In this document: piece by piece, positions 1 through 8,279 of the stretch
Numbering within the stretch: the stretch's first letter is position 1
Layout: each line of letters starts with the position of its first letter
DNA from: Listeria monocytogenes ATCC 19117
GTDB taxonomy: Bacteria; Bacillota; Bacilli; Lactobacillales; Listeriaceae
Length of the DNA: 64,000 nt
Assembly (NCBI RefSeq): GCF_000307025.1
Contig: NC_018584.1
Span: 434,001-498,000 of the forward strand
Reading direction: 5' to 3'
Notes under the pieces: model-generated
What the model was told of the DNA's origin: nothing
Seen by the model: the letters and a program-made list of their open reading frames with translations, nothing else
Databases searched by the model: none
Position numbers and translations under genes: made by a program

Positions 1-300
1 TTCTGCGAATTCCGCGATAGCGACAACCAAATCATGCAAGTCGATTACGCCAAAATTGCAGAAGGATACGGAGCAAAAGTCTATAGAGCCAACACGAAAG
101 AAGATTTAATCAGCGCACTGGAAGACGCAAAAACACAAAGCAAAACTACTTTGATCGAAATGAAAGTACTACCAAAAACTATGTCAGAAGGCTATCTTAA
201 TTGGTGGAATGTGGGAGTTTCCGAAGTTTCAAACAAAGAAAGTATCAAGCAAGCATACGAAGAAAAACAAGCAAACCTGAAAAATGCCCGACTATATTAA
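1..300 (+). CDS. iolD: IolD, C-terminal end (partial)
   Basis: Only the last 99 codons are present; the frame is open from base 1 to TAA at 298-300. IolD is the thiamine-diphosphate-dependent hydrolase that opens the ring of 3D-(3,5/4)-trihydroxycyclohexane-1,2-dione in myo-inositol breakdown, a cytoplasmic step. The visible piece is the end of the ThDP-binding domain, with the family-typical YAKIAEGYGAKVYRA and the C-terminal stretch around LNWWNVGVSEVS. The gene closes the inositol operon: a strong hairpin follows at once and the next gene has its own ribosome site. The identification rests on recognised family sequence and on gene order in Listeria. Confidence 0.9.
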   Translation, partial: FCEFRDSDNQIMQVDYAKIAEGYGAKVYRANTKEDLISALEDAKTQSKTTLIEMKVLPKTMSEGYLNWWNVGVSEVSNKESIKQAYEEKQANLKNARLY

Positions 301-302
301 GC

Positions 303-343
303 AAAACAAAAACAAGTCCATCACCGGACTTGTTTTTGTTTTG
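303..343 (+). terminator. Terminator after iolD
   Basis: A 15-base stem (305-319 with 326-340) has a 6-base loop and T-rich right arm, placed three bases after the iolD stop. It should end the inositol operon transcript. Confidence 0.8.
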
Positions 344-405
344 CCACTTCAATAGCCCCGCCTTGCATCACACCAGTTTTTCTTTATAATAAAAAGTAAC
401 TGTAA

Positions 406-804
<399 letters not shown>

Positions 805-897
805 GTGATTTTTAGTTACTTTGTCGCGTAGTAAATCCAGATTTTTTATGCCATAATTAATAAGCTAAAATGTATTTTTATAAAAGAGTGGTGTGAA

Positions 898-1266
898 ATG
901 CGTATTTTTTGTGGGATTATGTCAATCCAAGCAGGCTTTATTGGTGCTCTTGCTGAAATACTAAGTCCGGACAGTAAAAAAAATAACTTATTCATGATAC
1001 CGGAAGATCTTGCGGCATCATCAGGCTATTTAATGTCTCTTGCGATGGTTTTAGCGGGAATTCTAATAATTTGTGCTTATCGAAATGATTTTCTAATATT
1101 CATGGCACTAATTTTATGGCTCTTTGGACTTATTTTTGGGCTCATTTTCACCCCGAGTTATTCGGGTTTTTATTTCCGCCCAATCGTATGTTTAATAAGC
1201 TTTTTAATGGGCCTATTTATTTTTACAGATTACACAAGGCACCAAGACACAGGCGAGGAAAGGTGA
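898..1266 (+). CDS. Small membrane protein
   Basis: 122 residues with about four hydrophobic helices (N-terminus, about 45-62, 68-88 and 95-112). The short soluble parts include a PDSKKNN loop. AGAGTGGTGTGAA lies just before the ATG. I do not recognise a family with a known job. It ends close to the convergent ltrA gene. Real by its start site, hydrophobic pattern and conserved place in Listeria; function unknown. Confidence 0.65.
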   Translation: MRIFCGIMSIQAGFIGALAEILSPDSKKNNLFMIPEDLAASSGYLMSLAMVLAGILIICAYRNDFLIFMALILWLFGLIFGLIFTPSYSGFYFRPIVCLISFLMGLFIFTDYTRHQDTGEER

Positions 1267-1289
1267 GCGAAATGCTCATCTTTTTTTAT

Positions 1290-2405
1290 TTACATTCGTG
1301 CCGACCGCGAAGTCCCAAACTGCAAACCAAGATCCACCAGCGCACAAACCCAAATACTCACAAAACTAACAAATAGAGGAAAATCACTATACAAATTAAC
1401 AAAAAACAGCCCCACTAGAAGTAACAATAACAACGCATCTTTCCAAAAAGAAAATGTCACTTCGGCCTTTTTATGAGCAGCAAAAACAAATTGTTTCGAA
1501 ACGAAAAACACAGCTACAGAACCAAACAACATCAATAACAAAACATTGCGTTCCAAATGCCCCTCGAACAACAAATGCACATTCGCCGCAAGTAACATCA
1601 CTGAAATAATAATAAAGAAATGTCCATAAATTAAGTACTGGCCATGGGTTTCTTTATGGTGGTCGACAATTTTCTCAAAGCTATGGAAATACGATGCCCA
1701 AAGCGTACAAATAATTAAAAAGCCAAGCAACGTGTACCCAATCGTATAGGGATCAAGCGTGTGCCCAACTAAAATAGTCGTAATCGCAACAATACTTTCA
1801 CCAAATGTGATGATAACAAATAATCCAAAACGTTCCGCAAGATGTGGAAAATCAACCGGCACTTTGCGCAATGTTTTAGCTAAAAATAACGGTAAAATAA
1901 TATCAACTGCAATCCCAAGATACATCACTAAATAACGCGCAAATCCTTCAAAAAACACCGAAGTCGCAGTTGTCAAAACACCTAGTAGAAAAACACTCCC
2001 AAGAAGTATCGCCACTTTCCGCGCATTTCCCGTCAACTGCTTACTAATAACAAAATACTGGATAACCGTAATTAAGCGAATACCTAAATAACCAATTAAA
2101 AAAGTATAATACGTATTTGAAAACGTTAAATCAAAACTCGCTGTCATCAAAATTAAGAAAAACATTTGCGGCAACATATAAAGTTCGGGTAGTTTGATTT
2201 TCTCACCGAAGCGATTGAAAAACATTGTCTGCCCAACCCACGCCCAAAACATCGGCGTGACCATCAATAAATATTCGCCAAAATAAACAGCTGTTTTATC
2301 CGGATGATTATCGACGCTAAGTAACAGATGCGTCGTTGAAGCAACAGCAGTTACGAATATTAAATCAAAAAATAGTTCTAGCCAAGAAACTTTTCTTTCC
2401 GCCAC
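1290..2405 (-). CDS. ltrA: LtrA low-temperature requirement protein
   Basis: 371-residue polytopic membrane protein with about ten helices. The N-terminal VSWLELFFDLIFVTAVA is the hallmark of the LtrA family, and FGESIVAI and the RFGLFVIITFGE stretch in the second half are also typical. LtrA was named in Listeria for a mutant unable to grow in the cold; its transport or enzymatic role is not known. The gene is monocistronic on the minus strand, divergent from ung, whose promoter lies just upstream. The GTGAGATT stretch just before the ATG on the minus strand is a weak ribosome site. Confidence 0.9.
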   Translation of the reverse strand: MAERKVSWLELFFDLIFVTAVASTTHLLLSVDNHPDKTAVYFGEYLLMVTPMFWAWVGQTMFFNRFGEKIKLPELYMLPQMFFLILMTASFDLTFSNTYYTFLIGYLGIRLITVIQYFVISKQLTGNARKVAILLGSVFLLGVLTTATSVFFEGFARYLVMYLGIAVDIILPLFLAKTLRKVPVDFPHLAERFGLFVIITFGESIVAITTILVGHTLDPYTIGYTLLGFLIICTLWASYFHSFEKIVDHHKETHGQYLIYGHFFIIISVMLLAANVHLLFEGHLERNVLLLMLFGSVAVFFVSKQFVFAAHKKAEVTFSFWKDALLLLLLVGLFFVNLYSDFPLFVSFVSIWVCALVDLGLQFGTSRSARM

Positions 2406-2462
2406 AATCTCACCCCATTATTATTTCTTTTTTCAAGTATACCACGTGAATCCGCCTGCCTT

Positions 2463-2492
2463 TTGACAGTTGCTCGCCGTGAAAAGTATAAT
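2463..2492 (+). promoter_or_regulatory. Sigma-A promoter of ung
   Basis: TTGACA (2463-2468), 18-base spacer, TATAAT (2487-2492): near-consensus. It places the transcript start near 2499, which rules out the in-frame ATG at 2470 as the start of ung. Confidence 0.75.
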
Positions 2493-2535
2493 GGAAGGAC
2501 AAAATCATGGAACTACTGAGATGGGAGAATTAAAA

Positions 2536-3201
2536 ATGGTAAAAACATGGGAAGAATTTTTAAAACAAGAAGCGAAACAGCCTTATTTTATAGAATTAAT
2601 GGAAGCAGTTAAGGACGCGAGAGCAAAGGGGAATGTCTATCCGACTGAAGAAGATATGTTTTCGTGTTTCCGCTTATGTCCGTATGATCAAGTGAAAGTT
2701 GTTATTTTAGGACAAGACCCGTATCATGGTCCTGGACAAGCGCATGGCCTAAGCTTCTCCGTGCAAAAAGGGGTGCGAATTCCGCCAAGTCTTCGTAATA
2801 TTTATAAAGAATTAAAGACAGACTTAGATATTGAACCAGCTGACCACGGCTATCTTGCCAAATGGGCAGAGCAAGGCGTACTTTTAATGAACACGAGTTG
2901 GAGCGTGGAAGAAGGCAAAGCTGGTAGCCACAAAAAACTAGGCTGGGCAACATTTACAGATCACGTTTTAGAAGAACTAAATAATTACGACAAACCACTT
3001 GTATTTATTTTATGGGGGAATCATGCTATAAAAGCCGCAAGTGGCATCACAAACCCGCAACATTTACTTATTAAAGGAGTACACCCATCACCGCTTGCCG
3101 CGAGTCGAGGCTTTTTTGAAAGCAAACCATTTTCGAAAACGAATGCATTTCTTGAGGAACATGGAAGAAAACCAATTGATTGGGACTTAAACGAACAGTA
3201 A
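2536..3201 (+). CDS. ung: Uracil-DNA glycosylase, family 1
   Basis: 221 residues. It removes uracil from DNA in base-excision repair. The motif VVILGQDPYHGPGQAHGLSF carries the water-activating Asp and the Tyr that excludes thymine, and LIKGVHPSPLAASRGF is the DNA-intercalating loop with its catalytic His. The start at 2536 is chosen because GGGAGA stands 7-8 bases before it and the promoter rules out the earlier in-frame ATG. Full family length. L. monocytogenes is known to carry two ung-like genes; this is the one beside ltrA. Transcribed alone from the promoter at 2463. Confidence 0.95.
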   Translation: MVKTWEEFLKQEAKQPYFIELMEAVKDARAKGNVYPTEEDMFSCFRLCPYDQVKVVILGQDPYHGPGQAHGLSFSVQKGVRIPPSLRNIYKELKTDLDIEPADHGYLAKWAEQGVLLMNTSWSVEEGKAGSHKKLGWATFTDHVLEELNNYDKPLVFILWGNHAIKAASGITNPQHLLIKGVHPSPLAASRGFFESKPFSKTNAFLEEHGRKPIDWDLNEQ

Positions 3202-3368
3202 AAAAATACGTTATTACAAAATTTTGTTTTTTCTATTATATAGTTTTTTACAAAAGTGAAAAAATTTACATAATTCGCCTAAAAGCTTTTTACATAAGGT
3301 TTCTTTCATGTTATGGTTATTATAGGAGAAAGTAAAATTTAAAAAAGTTCCTAAAGAAGGTGACTAGT

Positions 3369-3668
3369 TTGAAGCATAATTTTACAGAAGATGACTTTGT
3401 TTATGGAGAATCATGGGGACTCGTGCATCGGGGGGTTTTAGAGGACAAAGAAGTAGAAAGAATGAAAGCGCTACGAGACAAAGTAGTGGGTAAAAAAGGC
3501 GTAGCACAAACGACACTTAAGCCGATAGGTAGTGTCAGAATAGACGGAGAAGTCTATGAAGCTCGCTTGAAAACAGGTTATTTGGAAGTTGGAAAACCAA
3601 TAATTGCAGTAGGTATCGATTTCGGATACGTACTAGTCAATGAAGATATACAGGAGGGAGAAAAATGA
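3369..3668 (+). CDS. NfeD-like C-terminal domain protein
   Basis: 99 residues if the TTG at 3369 is used; AAGAAGG lies about 11 bases upstream, while the GTG at 3360 is too close to it. The C-terminal half ([13 protein letters not shown], then [19 protein letters not shown]) is the small OB-fold of NfeD proteins, which work with flotillins. The stop overlaps the floA start by 4 bases, so the two are translationally coupled. No membrane helix is present, so this is a soluble short form. It probably serves FloA membrane domains, inferred from context. Confidence 0.7.
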   Translation: MKHNFTEDDFVYGESWGLVHRGVLEDKEVERMKALRDKVVGKKGVAQTTLKPIGSVRIDGEVYEARLKTGYLEVGKPIIAVGIDFGYVLVNEDIQEGEK

Positions 3669-4609
3669 CAATGATTGGACCTATTATTATCGCAGTATTG
3701 ATTATCATCTTTTTAATCGTATTTTTCACTTTAGTACCAGTGGGGTTATGGATTAGTGCATTATCCGCACGTGTACCAGTAGGACTAGGAACTTTAATCG
3801 GAATGAGATTGCGTCGGGTTGTACCTTCTCGCGTTGTAAAACCGTTAATTAAAGCAGTAAAAGCTGGACTTGATTTAGAAGTAAACCAACTTGAAAGTCA
3901 CTATTTAGCAGGTGGGGACGTGGATAACACAGTAGATGCGTTAATCGCCGCACACCGCGCAAATATTGAATTAGATTTCAGCCGTGCAGCAGCAATTGAC
4001 CTTGCTGGACGTGACGTACTTGAAGCAGTACAAACTTCCGTAACACCAAAAGTTATCCGTACACCTGAATTTACTGGTGTGGCACAAAACGGGGTAGAAG
4101 TAAAAGTTATTACGCAAATTACCGTACAATCCAATATTGAACGTATCGTCGGTGGTGCTGGGGAAGATACAGTTATCGCTCGTGTCGGTGAAGCCGTAGT
4201 TTCTACAGTCGGTGAAACGAGAGAACATACAGATGTACTTGAAAATCCAAACAGCATTTCGAAAAAAGTCCAAGAACAAGGACTTGGAGACGGAACTGCT
4301 TACACTATTTTATCCATTGATATCGCTGAAATGCGTATTGGTGACAACATTAAAGCAAAACTAGACATCGAAAAAGCCAACGCGGACATGGAAGTTGCTC
4401 AAGCAGCTGCATCGAAACGTAAAGCAGAAGCGATTGCCCTAGAACAAGAAAACAGAGCAGCGGTTGTAGCCGCAGAAGCAGAAGTACCACGTGCGCTATC
4501 TCGCGCTTTAGAAGAAGGTAACCTTGGTGTAATGGATTATTACAAAATGGAAAATGTACAATCAGATACAGCTATGCGCGAATCGATTGCACACGAAGAC
4601 GAAAAATAA
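3665..4609 (+). CDS. floA: FloA flotillin-like protein
   Basis: 314 residues. One long hydrophobic N-terminal segment (about 4-30) inserts in the membrane. An SPFH/band-7-like domain follows, then an Ala/Glu-rich coiled coil (about 235-285). This is the UPF0365 family, whose B. subtilis member FloA organises functional membrane microdomains and membrane fluidity. GGAGGGAGAAAA precedes the ATG, which overlaps the end of the NfeD-like gene. Length is as usual for FloA. The downstream gene at 4644 belongs to the same unit. Confidence 0.92.
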   Translation: MTMIGPIIIAVLIIIFLIVFFTLVPVGLWISALSARVPVGLGTLIGMRLRRVVPSRVVKPLIKAVKAGLDLEVNQLESHYLAGGDVDNTVDALIAAHRANIELDFSRAAAIDLAGRDVLEAVQTSVTPKVIRTPEFTGVAQNGVEVKVITQITVQSNIERIVGGAGEDTVIARVGEAVVSTVGETREHTDVLENPNSISKKVQEQGLGDGTAYTILSIDIAEMRIGDNIKAKLDIEKANADMEVAQAAASKRKAEAIALEQENRAAVVAAEAEVPRALSRALEEGNLGVMDYYKMENVQSDTAMRESIAHEDEK

Positions 4610-4643
4610 ACCTTGATCTTTTGCAAGAAAGAAGGTGTTTTCA

Positions 4644-5093
4644 ATGGATTTAAGTGATTTTCTAAATAGTGGTTGGGAAAGTGTTCTAGTTGTCCTTGGT
4701 ATTGTTGGTGTCATTATAAATTTCCTTAGCAAGGCCGGTAAAGGCACAGAAGAGGAAAATAAGAAAGCGCCACAACCTAGACCAAATTTGCGTTCAATGC
4801 ACCAAGCAAGCCGTACGCAAACCACTAAGAAACCAGAAAAACGCAAAGTGTCACAAGGGACATTCACACAAAATAAAGAACAAGACAAAGTAATTGCTGA
4901 ACAAAAAGCAGCACAACAAAAAATGCTAAGAGAAATCCGCCGAGAATCGGATGTGGCAAAAGGGAAAAACATCATTAAAAGCACTAGTAGTCATCACAAA
5001 AAAGCGCGTAAATTGCGCGGAAGATTACAAGAAGCGATAATTACGAAAGAAATCCTTGATAAGCCCGTTTCTTTACGGAAAAATCATCTATAA
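4644..5093 (+). CDS. FloA-operon protein, single N-terminal membrane helix
   Basis: 149 residues. A short amphipathic start, then one membrane helix (about 14-31), then a very basic, Gln/Lys-rich cytoplasmic tail likely to form a coiled coil (about 75-105). GAAAGAAGGTG stands before the ATG at 4644, which is better placed than the GTG at 4635. It lies 34 bases after floA and ends at a terminator, so it is the third gene of the flotillin operon. Its place matches that of B. subtilis yqfB; function not known. A FloA partner or scaffold client is an inference. Confidence 0.6.
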   Translation: MDLSDFLNSGWESVLVVLGIVGVIINFLSKAGKGTEEENKKAPQPRPNLRSMHQASRTQTTKKPEKRKVSQGTFTQNKEQDKVIAEQKAAQQKMLREIRRESDVAKGKNIIKSTSSHHKKARKLRGRLQEAIITKEILDKPVSLRKNHL

Positions 5094-5096
5094 AAG

Positions 5097-5128
5097 CAAA
5101 CCCAAGAACTAGTTTCTTGGGTTTTTTG
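5097..5128 (+). terminator. Terminator of floA operon
   Basis: Ten-base stem 5099-5108 with 5114-5123, 5-base loop, followed by TTTTTG. Confidence 0.8.
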
Positions 5129-5236
5129 TTTCTGTGTCAAAACTGTTACATAATAACGCCAAGTTTTAAAATCCCTGTATTACAACTGTAACATTGACCT
5201 GCTATGCTGTGTGTATATAAAAAAGGGGTGCGTGGA

Positions 5237-5920
5237 TTGAAAATAATAGCAACGAGAAGAAAGATTTTTTTTGCGTTTATAGCTTTAATGATTTCTTTTT
5301 CAGTACTATTTTTACCAACAACTAACGCTTCAGCAGCGACTACATATAAAATGACGACAACGGCTGATGTAAATGTTCGCGCAGCAGACAACACCAAAGG
5401 TAAAGTCATCGGTTTTTACAAAAAGGGTACAACGGTTACTTTCACTGCTAAAACAAAAAACAACTGGTATAAAACGACATACAAAGGCAAAGTTGGTTAT
5501 GTTTCAGGTAAATGTGTGACTACATATAAAGCACCTGTTGCAACAACGCAAAGTTTTACCGCATTAAATAACGAAGCAAGAAAACACATTGGCAAACGCT
5601 ACAAAATTGGCGCTACTGGCCCAAGCTGTTTTGATTGTTCAGGTTACACACAATATGTATACTCTAAAGGAGTTAAAAAATCCATTCCTCGTACAGCGAA
5701 GCAACAATATGCCTCTGCTAAGAAAATTAAAGCTCAAGAACTAAAAAAAGGTGATTTGATTTTCTTCAATTATGGTAAGGGTGTTGCACATGTTGGGATT
5801 TATGTTGGAAATGGCAAAATGCTTAATGCGCAAAATAATGGCGTAAAATACGACACAATCACATCTGGCTATTGGAAAAAATATATTGCTGGATATGGAC
5901 GAGTAGCAAATTTAAAATAA
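5237..5920 (+). CDS. Secreted SH3b-NlpC/P60 peptidoglycan hydrolase
   Basis: 227 residues from the TTG at 5237, with GGGGTG 6 bases upstream; the ATG at 5204 lies too far ahead of that site. Signal peptide of about 32 residues ends at NASA. Residues about 36-95 form one bacterial SH3 domain (VNVRAADNTKGKVIG), a wall-binding module. Residues about 108-225 form an NlpC/P60 domain that cleaves peptide stems of peptidoglycan: catalytic Cys in CFDCSGYTQ, His in VAHVGIYVG. The third polar position, usually His, appears to be Asn in MLNAQNNG. Related to p60 (Iap) but much shorter. Stands alone between two terminators. Confidence 0.88.
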   Translation: MKIIATRRKIFFAFIALMISFSVLFLPTTNASAATTYKMTTTADVNVRAADNTKGKVIGFYKKGTTVTFTAKTKNNWYKTTYKGKVGYVSGKCVTTYKAPVATTQSFTALNNEARKHIGKRYKIGATGPSCFDCSGYTQYVYSKGVKKSIPRTAKQQYASAKKIKAQELKKGDLIFFNYGKGVAHVGIYVGNGKMLNAQNNGVKYDTITSGYWKKYIAGYGRVANLK

Positions 5921-5928
5921 TTTTACTG

Positions 5929-5957
5929 AGCGTCACTTTTTAGTGATGCTTTTTTGT
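5929..5957 (+). terminator. Terminator after P60 gene
   Basis: Nine-pair stem (5929-5937 with 5942-5950, one G-T pair), 4-base loop, then a T run. Confidence 0.75.
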
Positions 5958-5975
5958 ATGAAGGAGGAGTTAGGG

Positions 5976-6401
5976 ATGCAATATAAAATAAAAGAAATGC
6001 CACTGGAAGAACTAGAACCTAAAGTAGTAGAGGGGCTTTTGGAACATAAAGAAAGATTAGGTTATGACATTCCAAAAAAAGACACAGAGTATATTGGCTT
6101 TGCGGCTTTAAGTGAAGTAGGGGAAATAGTTGGAGGAGTTACAGCGAAAATCAGCTACGGAGAATTATATGTGTCTCTTCTTTCTGTTGATCCAAGCACA
6201 CAAGGATCGGGCGTGGGTACAGAATTGATGGCCCAAATAGAAAGATATGGTAGAGCAAATAACTGCCACCATATCTCCTTAACAACATTTAGTTACCAAG
6301 CCCCAGGATTTTATAAAAAATGCGGTTTTACTGAGCTTGGACGTGTAAAAGATTTTCCTATAATAGGAGAAGAAAAGTACTTTTTTATTAAATATTTATA
6401 G
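5976..6401 (+). CDS. GNAT-family N-acetyltransferase
   Basis: 141 residues from the ATG at 5976; AAGGAGGAG lies 9 bases before it. The acetyl-CoA loop is seen as LSVDPSTQGSGVGTELM (about residues 70-86), and APGFYKKCGFTELGR is the typical beta6/beta7 part. It transfers an acetyl group from acetyl-CoA to an amine; the substrate cannot be read from sequence. Full length for the family. Convergent with proI, the two stops being two bases apart. Confidence 0.8.
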   Translation: MQYKIKEMPLEELEPKVVEGLLEHKERLGYDIPKKDTEYIGFAALSEVGEIVGGVTAKISYGELYVSLLSVDPSTQGSGVGTELMAQIERYGRANNCHHISLTTFSYQAPGFYKKCGFTELGRVKDFPIIGEEKYFFIKYL

Positions 6402-6403
6402 AA

Positions 6404-7204
6404 TTACATCGAACTATTTTTGTTTGCAGCAGCTTGAACTGCATTGATAACAGCGGAACGGAAACCATCATTTTCTAGTGATTTCACTGCTTCAATTGTA
6501 GTTCCGCCGGGAGAAGTAACCATATCTTTAAGTTTACCTGGATGTTCGCCGGTTTCTAGAACCGTTTTTGCGGCACCTAGCACAGCTTGTGCGGCGAATT
6601 TATATGCTTTATCGCGAGGCATGCCACTTAGGACGGCGCCGTCTGCTAAAGCTTCTATGAACATATAAACATAAGCTGGTGAAGAACCGCTGACGCCAAT
6701 AACTGCATCCATCAAATTCTCGGAAACAACTTCCGCTTCTCCAAAACTAGTAAAAATAGCTGTAACTTCATTAATTTCTTCAGATGATACGTTTATGTTA
6801 GGCGAAATAGATGACATTGCTTCACCGACAAGCGCTGGTGTATTTGGCATCACACGAACAATTTTTGTTTTTGCGGAAGTGAGTTCTTCTAAATCTTGGA
6901 TAGTTACGCCAGCTGCTACAGAAATAATAATTTTATCAGGTGTTAGCTGCTCTTTTACCGACGTTAAAATTTCTGGGATAGTGTAAGGTTTCACCGCTAA
7001 AATAATAATATCTGCTTGTTCTACGAGTTTTTCGGTATCGGTTGTTATTTGCAGGCCAGTAAATGCCGCTTCCAGTGGTTTTAATTTTTCGAGATTTCGA
7101 CCACCAACAATGATTGCTTCGCTGTTATCTAAATTCGCTTGTGCTAAGCCCCGAATCATCGCAGTTCCCATATTACCTGCGCCAATAAAGCCGATTTTCT
7201 TCAT
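6404..7204 (-). CDS. proI: Pyrroline-5-carboxylate reductase
   Basis: 266 residues. Makes L-proline from pyrroline-5-carboxylate with NAD(P)H. The Rossmann start KKIGFIGAGNMGTAMIRGL, the central VRVMPNTPALVGEAM and the C-terminal LKDMVTSPGGTTIEAV are signatures of the family. The start is the ATG complementing 7202-7204, with AGGGG upstream. Full length. It is the last clearly conserved gene before the peptide cluster that starts about 600 bases away on the other strand. ProI and ProC are interchangeable names for this activity; ProI is used for this Listeria locus as I recall it. Confidence 0.92.
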   Translation of the reverse strand: MKKIGFIGAGNMGTAMIRGLAQANLDNSEAIIVGGRNLEKLKPLEAAFTGLQITTDTEKLVEQADIIILAVKPYTIPEILTSVKEQLTPDKIIISVAAGVTIQDLEELTSAKTKIVRVMPNTPALVGEAMSSISPNINVSSEEINEVTAIFTSFGEAEVVSENLMDAVIGVSGSSPAYVYMFIEALADGAVLSGMPRDKAYKFAAQAVLGAAKTVLETGEHPGKLKDMVTSPGGTTIEAVKSLENDGFRSAVINAVQAAANKNSSM

Positions 7205-7810
7205 TTTATTCGCCCCTAACAAAATTCTTTTTTTCTATTATCTCATGTTACACGGCTTTGTCCAGTTTTTGCTGAAGGCTATCACTGTGTCACAGGGGCT
7301 TATTCTAAATACAGCGATATTAATTTTGATCAATCATCTCGTCGAAAGTAGTGGAAAAGGTATTATCGCCAAATTTTATCTATTTCTAATGGTTTCTAAT
7401 TGGCAGTTTGCAGTAGAAAAAAATATTAGATTACTAGCTAAAAGTATCTTAGTGAAGAAAACTAAGATATTTTTTTATTTTCGATTGTATTTTTTGTTTG
7501 GGAAACCCGATTTTGTGTTTGATCAGTAAACACAGTCGAAAAGAATGTTCATATGGATGAATGGTGGCTGATTAGAATAATTAAATATATCGAAATTGTG
7601 TCCAAAGCTGGTCACTTGACAACTAAAAAGGAACATTTTTTTGATAATTGTCCTCAAGTAAGTAAATCTAAACAACATGGAAAATTAGCTTTGGATACTA
7701 TTTTTGATGCTATGTTCTTAATGGTTGAAAGCGCTATAAATGGCGTTTTTATAAGCTATAATTGATATTGGATAACAGTTCCAACTACATAATATAGCGA
7801 GGTGAAAACG
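7205..7810. other. 606-base stretch without a convincing gene
   Basis: Holds the proI promoter region, an orphan plus-strand terminator (7445-7483) and then the leader of the peptide genes. A 70-codon frame at 7553-7765 has no ribosome site and is probably not coding. TATAAT at 7757-7762 is a candidate -10 for the peptide genes, but no good -35 stands at the right distance. The stretch may contain the left end of the inserted peptide cluster. Confidence 0.5.
7445..7483 (+). terminator. Orphan terminator-like hairpin
   Basis: Stem 7445-7452 with 7462-7469, 9-base loop, then eight T and a T-rich tail. No gene upstream on this strand explains it; it may end an antisense or small transcript, or be a remnant. 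Confidence 0.55.
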
Positions 7811-7912
7811 ATGAATTTCTTTCTACAATTATTAGGTAACTTCTCTGGCGGTTTAAATTTCCCAGACGTAACAGAAGTACTAAACAACTTAATCAAAGCA
7901 ATTTTTGGTTGA
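7811..7912 (+). CDS. 33-residue secreted-type peptide, copy 1
   Basis: 33 codons plus TGA. Begins MNFFLQLLGNF and ends NNLIKAIFG. No leader, no Cys, one Pro in the middle (FPD); both halves are amphipathic, the first strongly hydrophobic. Net charge about -1. Weak-looking ribosome site (GAGGTG, 7799-7804). It is one of three tandem copies with matching length and about 85-90 percent identity. The shape recalls leaderless amphipathic peptides (phenol-soluble modulins, leaderless bacteriocins), and the neighbouring ABC exporter and GntR regulator fit that, but I do not recognise the family. Secreted role is inference. Confidence 0.72.
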   Translation: MNFFLQLLGNFSGGLNFPDVTEVLNNLIKAIFG

Positions 7913-7948
7913 TTTCAAAAAAATAAAACGTAAAGGAGGCTACTACAA

Positions 7949-8050
7949 GTGAATTTTTTCTTACAATTATTAGGTAATTTTTCTGGAGCGATTAACTTTC
8001 CAGACCTAACAGAAGTACTAAACAATCTAATCAAAGGGATTTTTGGTTGA
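7949..8050 (+). CDS. 33-residue secreted-type peptide, copy 2 (GTG start)
   Basis: Second copy, GTG start. The start is fixed by the strong AAGGAGG (7933-7939) 9 bases upstream and by exact alignment with copies 1 and 3. Differs from copy 1 at five positions (GGL to GAI at residues 13-15, V to L at 20, A to G at 30). Ends NNLIKGIFG. The intergenic sequence TAAAGGAGGCTACTACAA is the same before copies 2 and 3, so the repeat unit includes the ribosome site. Same structural reading as copy 1. Confidence 0.75.
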   Translation: MNFFLQLLGNFSGAINFPDLTEVLNNLIKGIFG

Positions 8051-8087
8051 TCCTAAGAACATAAATCAGTAAAGGAGGCTACTACAA

Positions 8088-8189
8088 ATGAATTTTTTCT
8101 TGCAATTGTTAGGTAATTTTTCAGGTGCAATCCGCTTTCCGGACGTAGCAGAAGTACTAAACAACTTAATCAAAGGTATCTTTGGTTAA
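8088..8189 (+). CDS. 33-residue secreted-type peptide, copy 3
   Basis: Third copy, ATG start, AAGGAGG at 8072-8078. Differs from copy 2 by Arg for Asn at residue 16, Val for Leu at 20 and Ala for Thr at 21; about neutral overall. Third-codon-position changes between copies (TTA/TTG, GGT/GGA) leave the peptide intact, which indicates selection on the protein. A strong hairpin follows directly, separating the peptide messages from the wall-anchored protein gene. Confidence 0.75.
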   Translation: MNFFLQLLGNFSGAIRFPDVAEVLNNLIKGIFG

Positions 8190-8213
8190 TTGCCAATTAG
8201 AATAAGTTGAAAT

Positions 8214-8245
8214 ATAGGGTTAAGGCTAACTTAACCCTATTTTCT
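8214..8245 (+). terminator. Hairpin after peptide genes (terminator or attenuator)
   Basis: Perfect 11-base stem 8214-8224 with 8230-8240, 5-base loop, then TTTCT. The short T run may allow read-through into the next gene, giving many copies of the peptide message and fewer of the downstream one. Confidence 0.7.
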
Positions 8246-8279
8246 AATTAAAGATGTAAATAAGGAGGATTTTAAATCC

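Noticed and set aside
2470-2535. Earlier in-frame ATG for ung
   Set aside because: It lies between the -35 and -10 of a near-consensus promoter, so it cannot be in the message.
7110-7529. 139-codon frame overlapping the proI start
   Set aside because: Antisense to proI at its beginning, no ribosome site, and a terminator lies inside it.
7553-7765. 70-codon frame before the peptide genes
   Set aside because: No ribosome site, no protein-like features, and it overlaps the probable promoter region of the peptide genes.
7811-8189. Reading of the three short peptides as AgrD-type autoinducers
   Set aside because: They have no Cys/Ser thiolactone core and no acidic C-terminal tail, and no AgrB-like protease or histidine kinase lies nearby.
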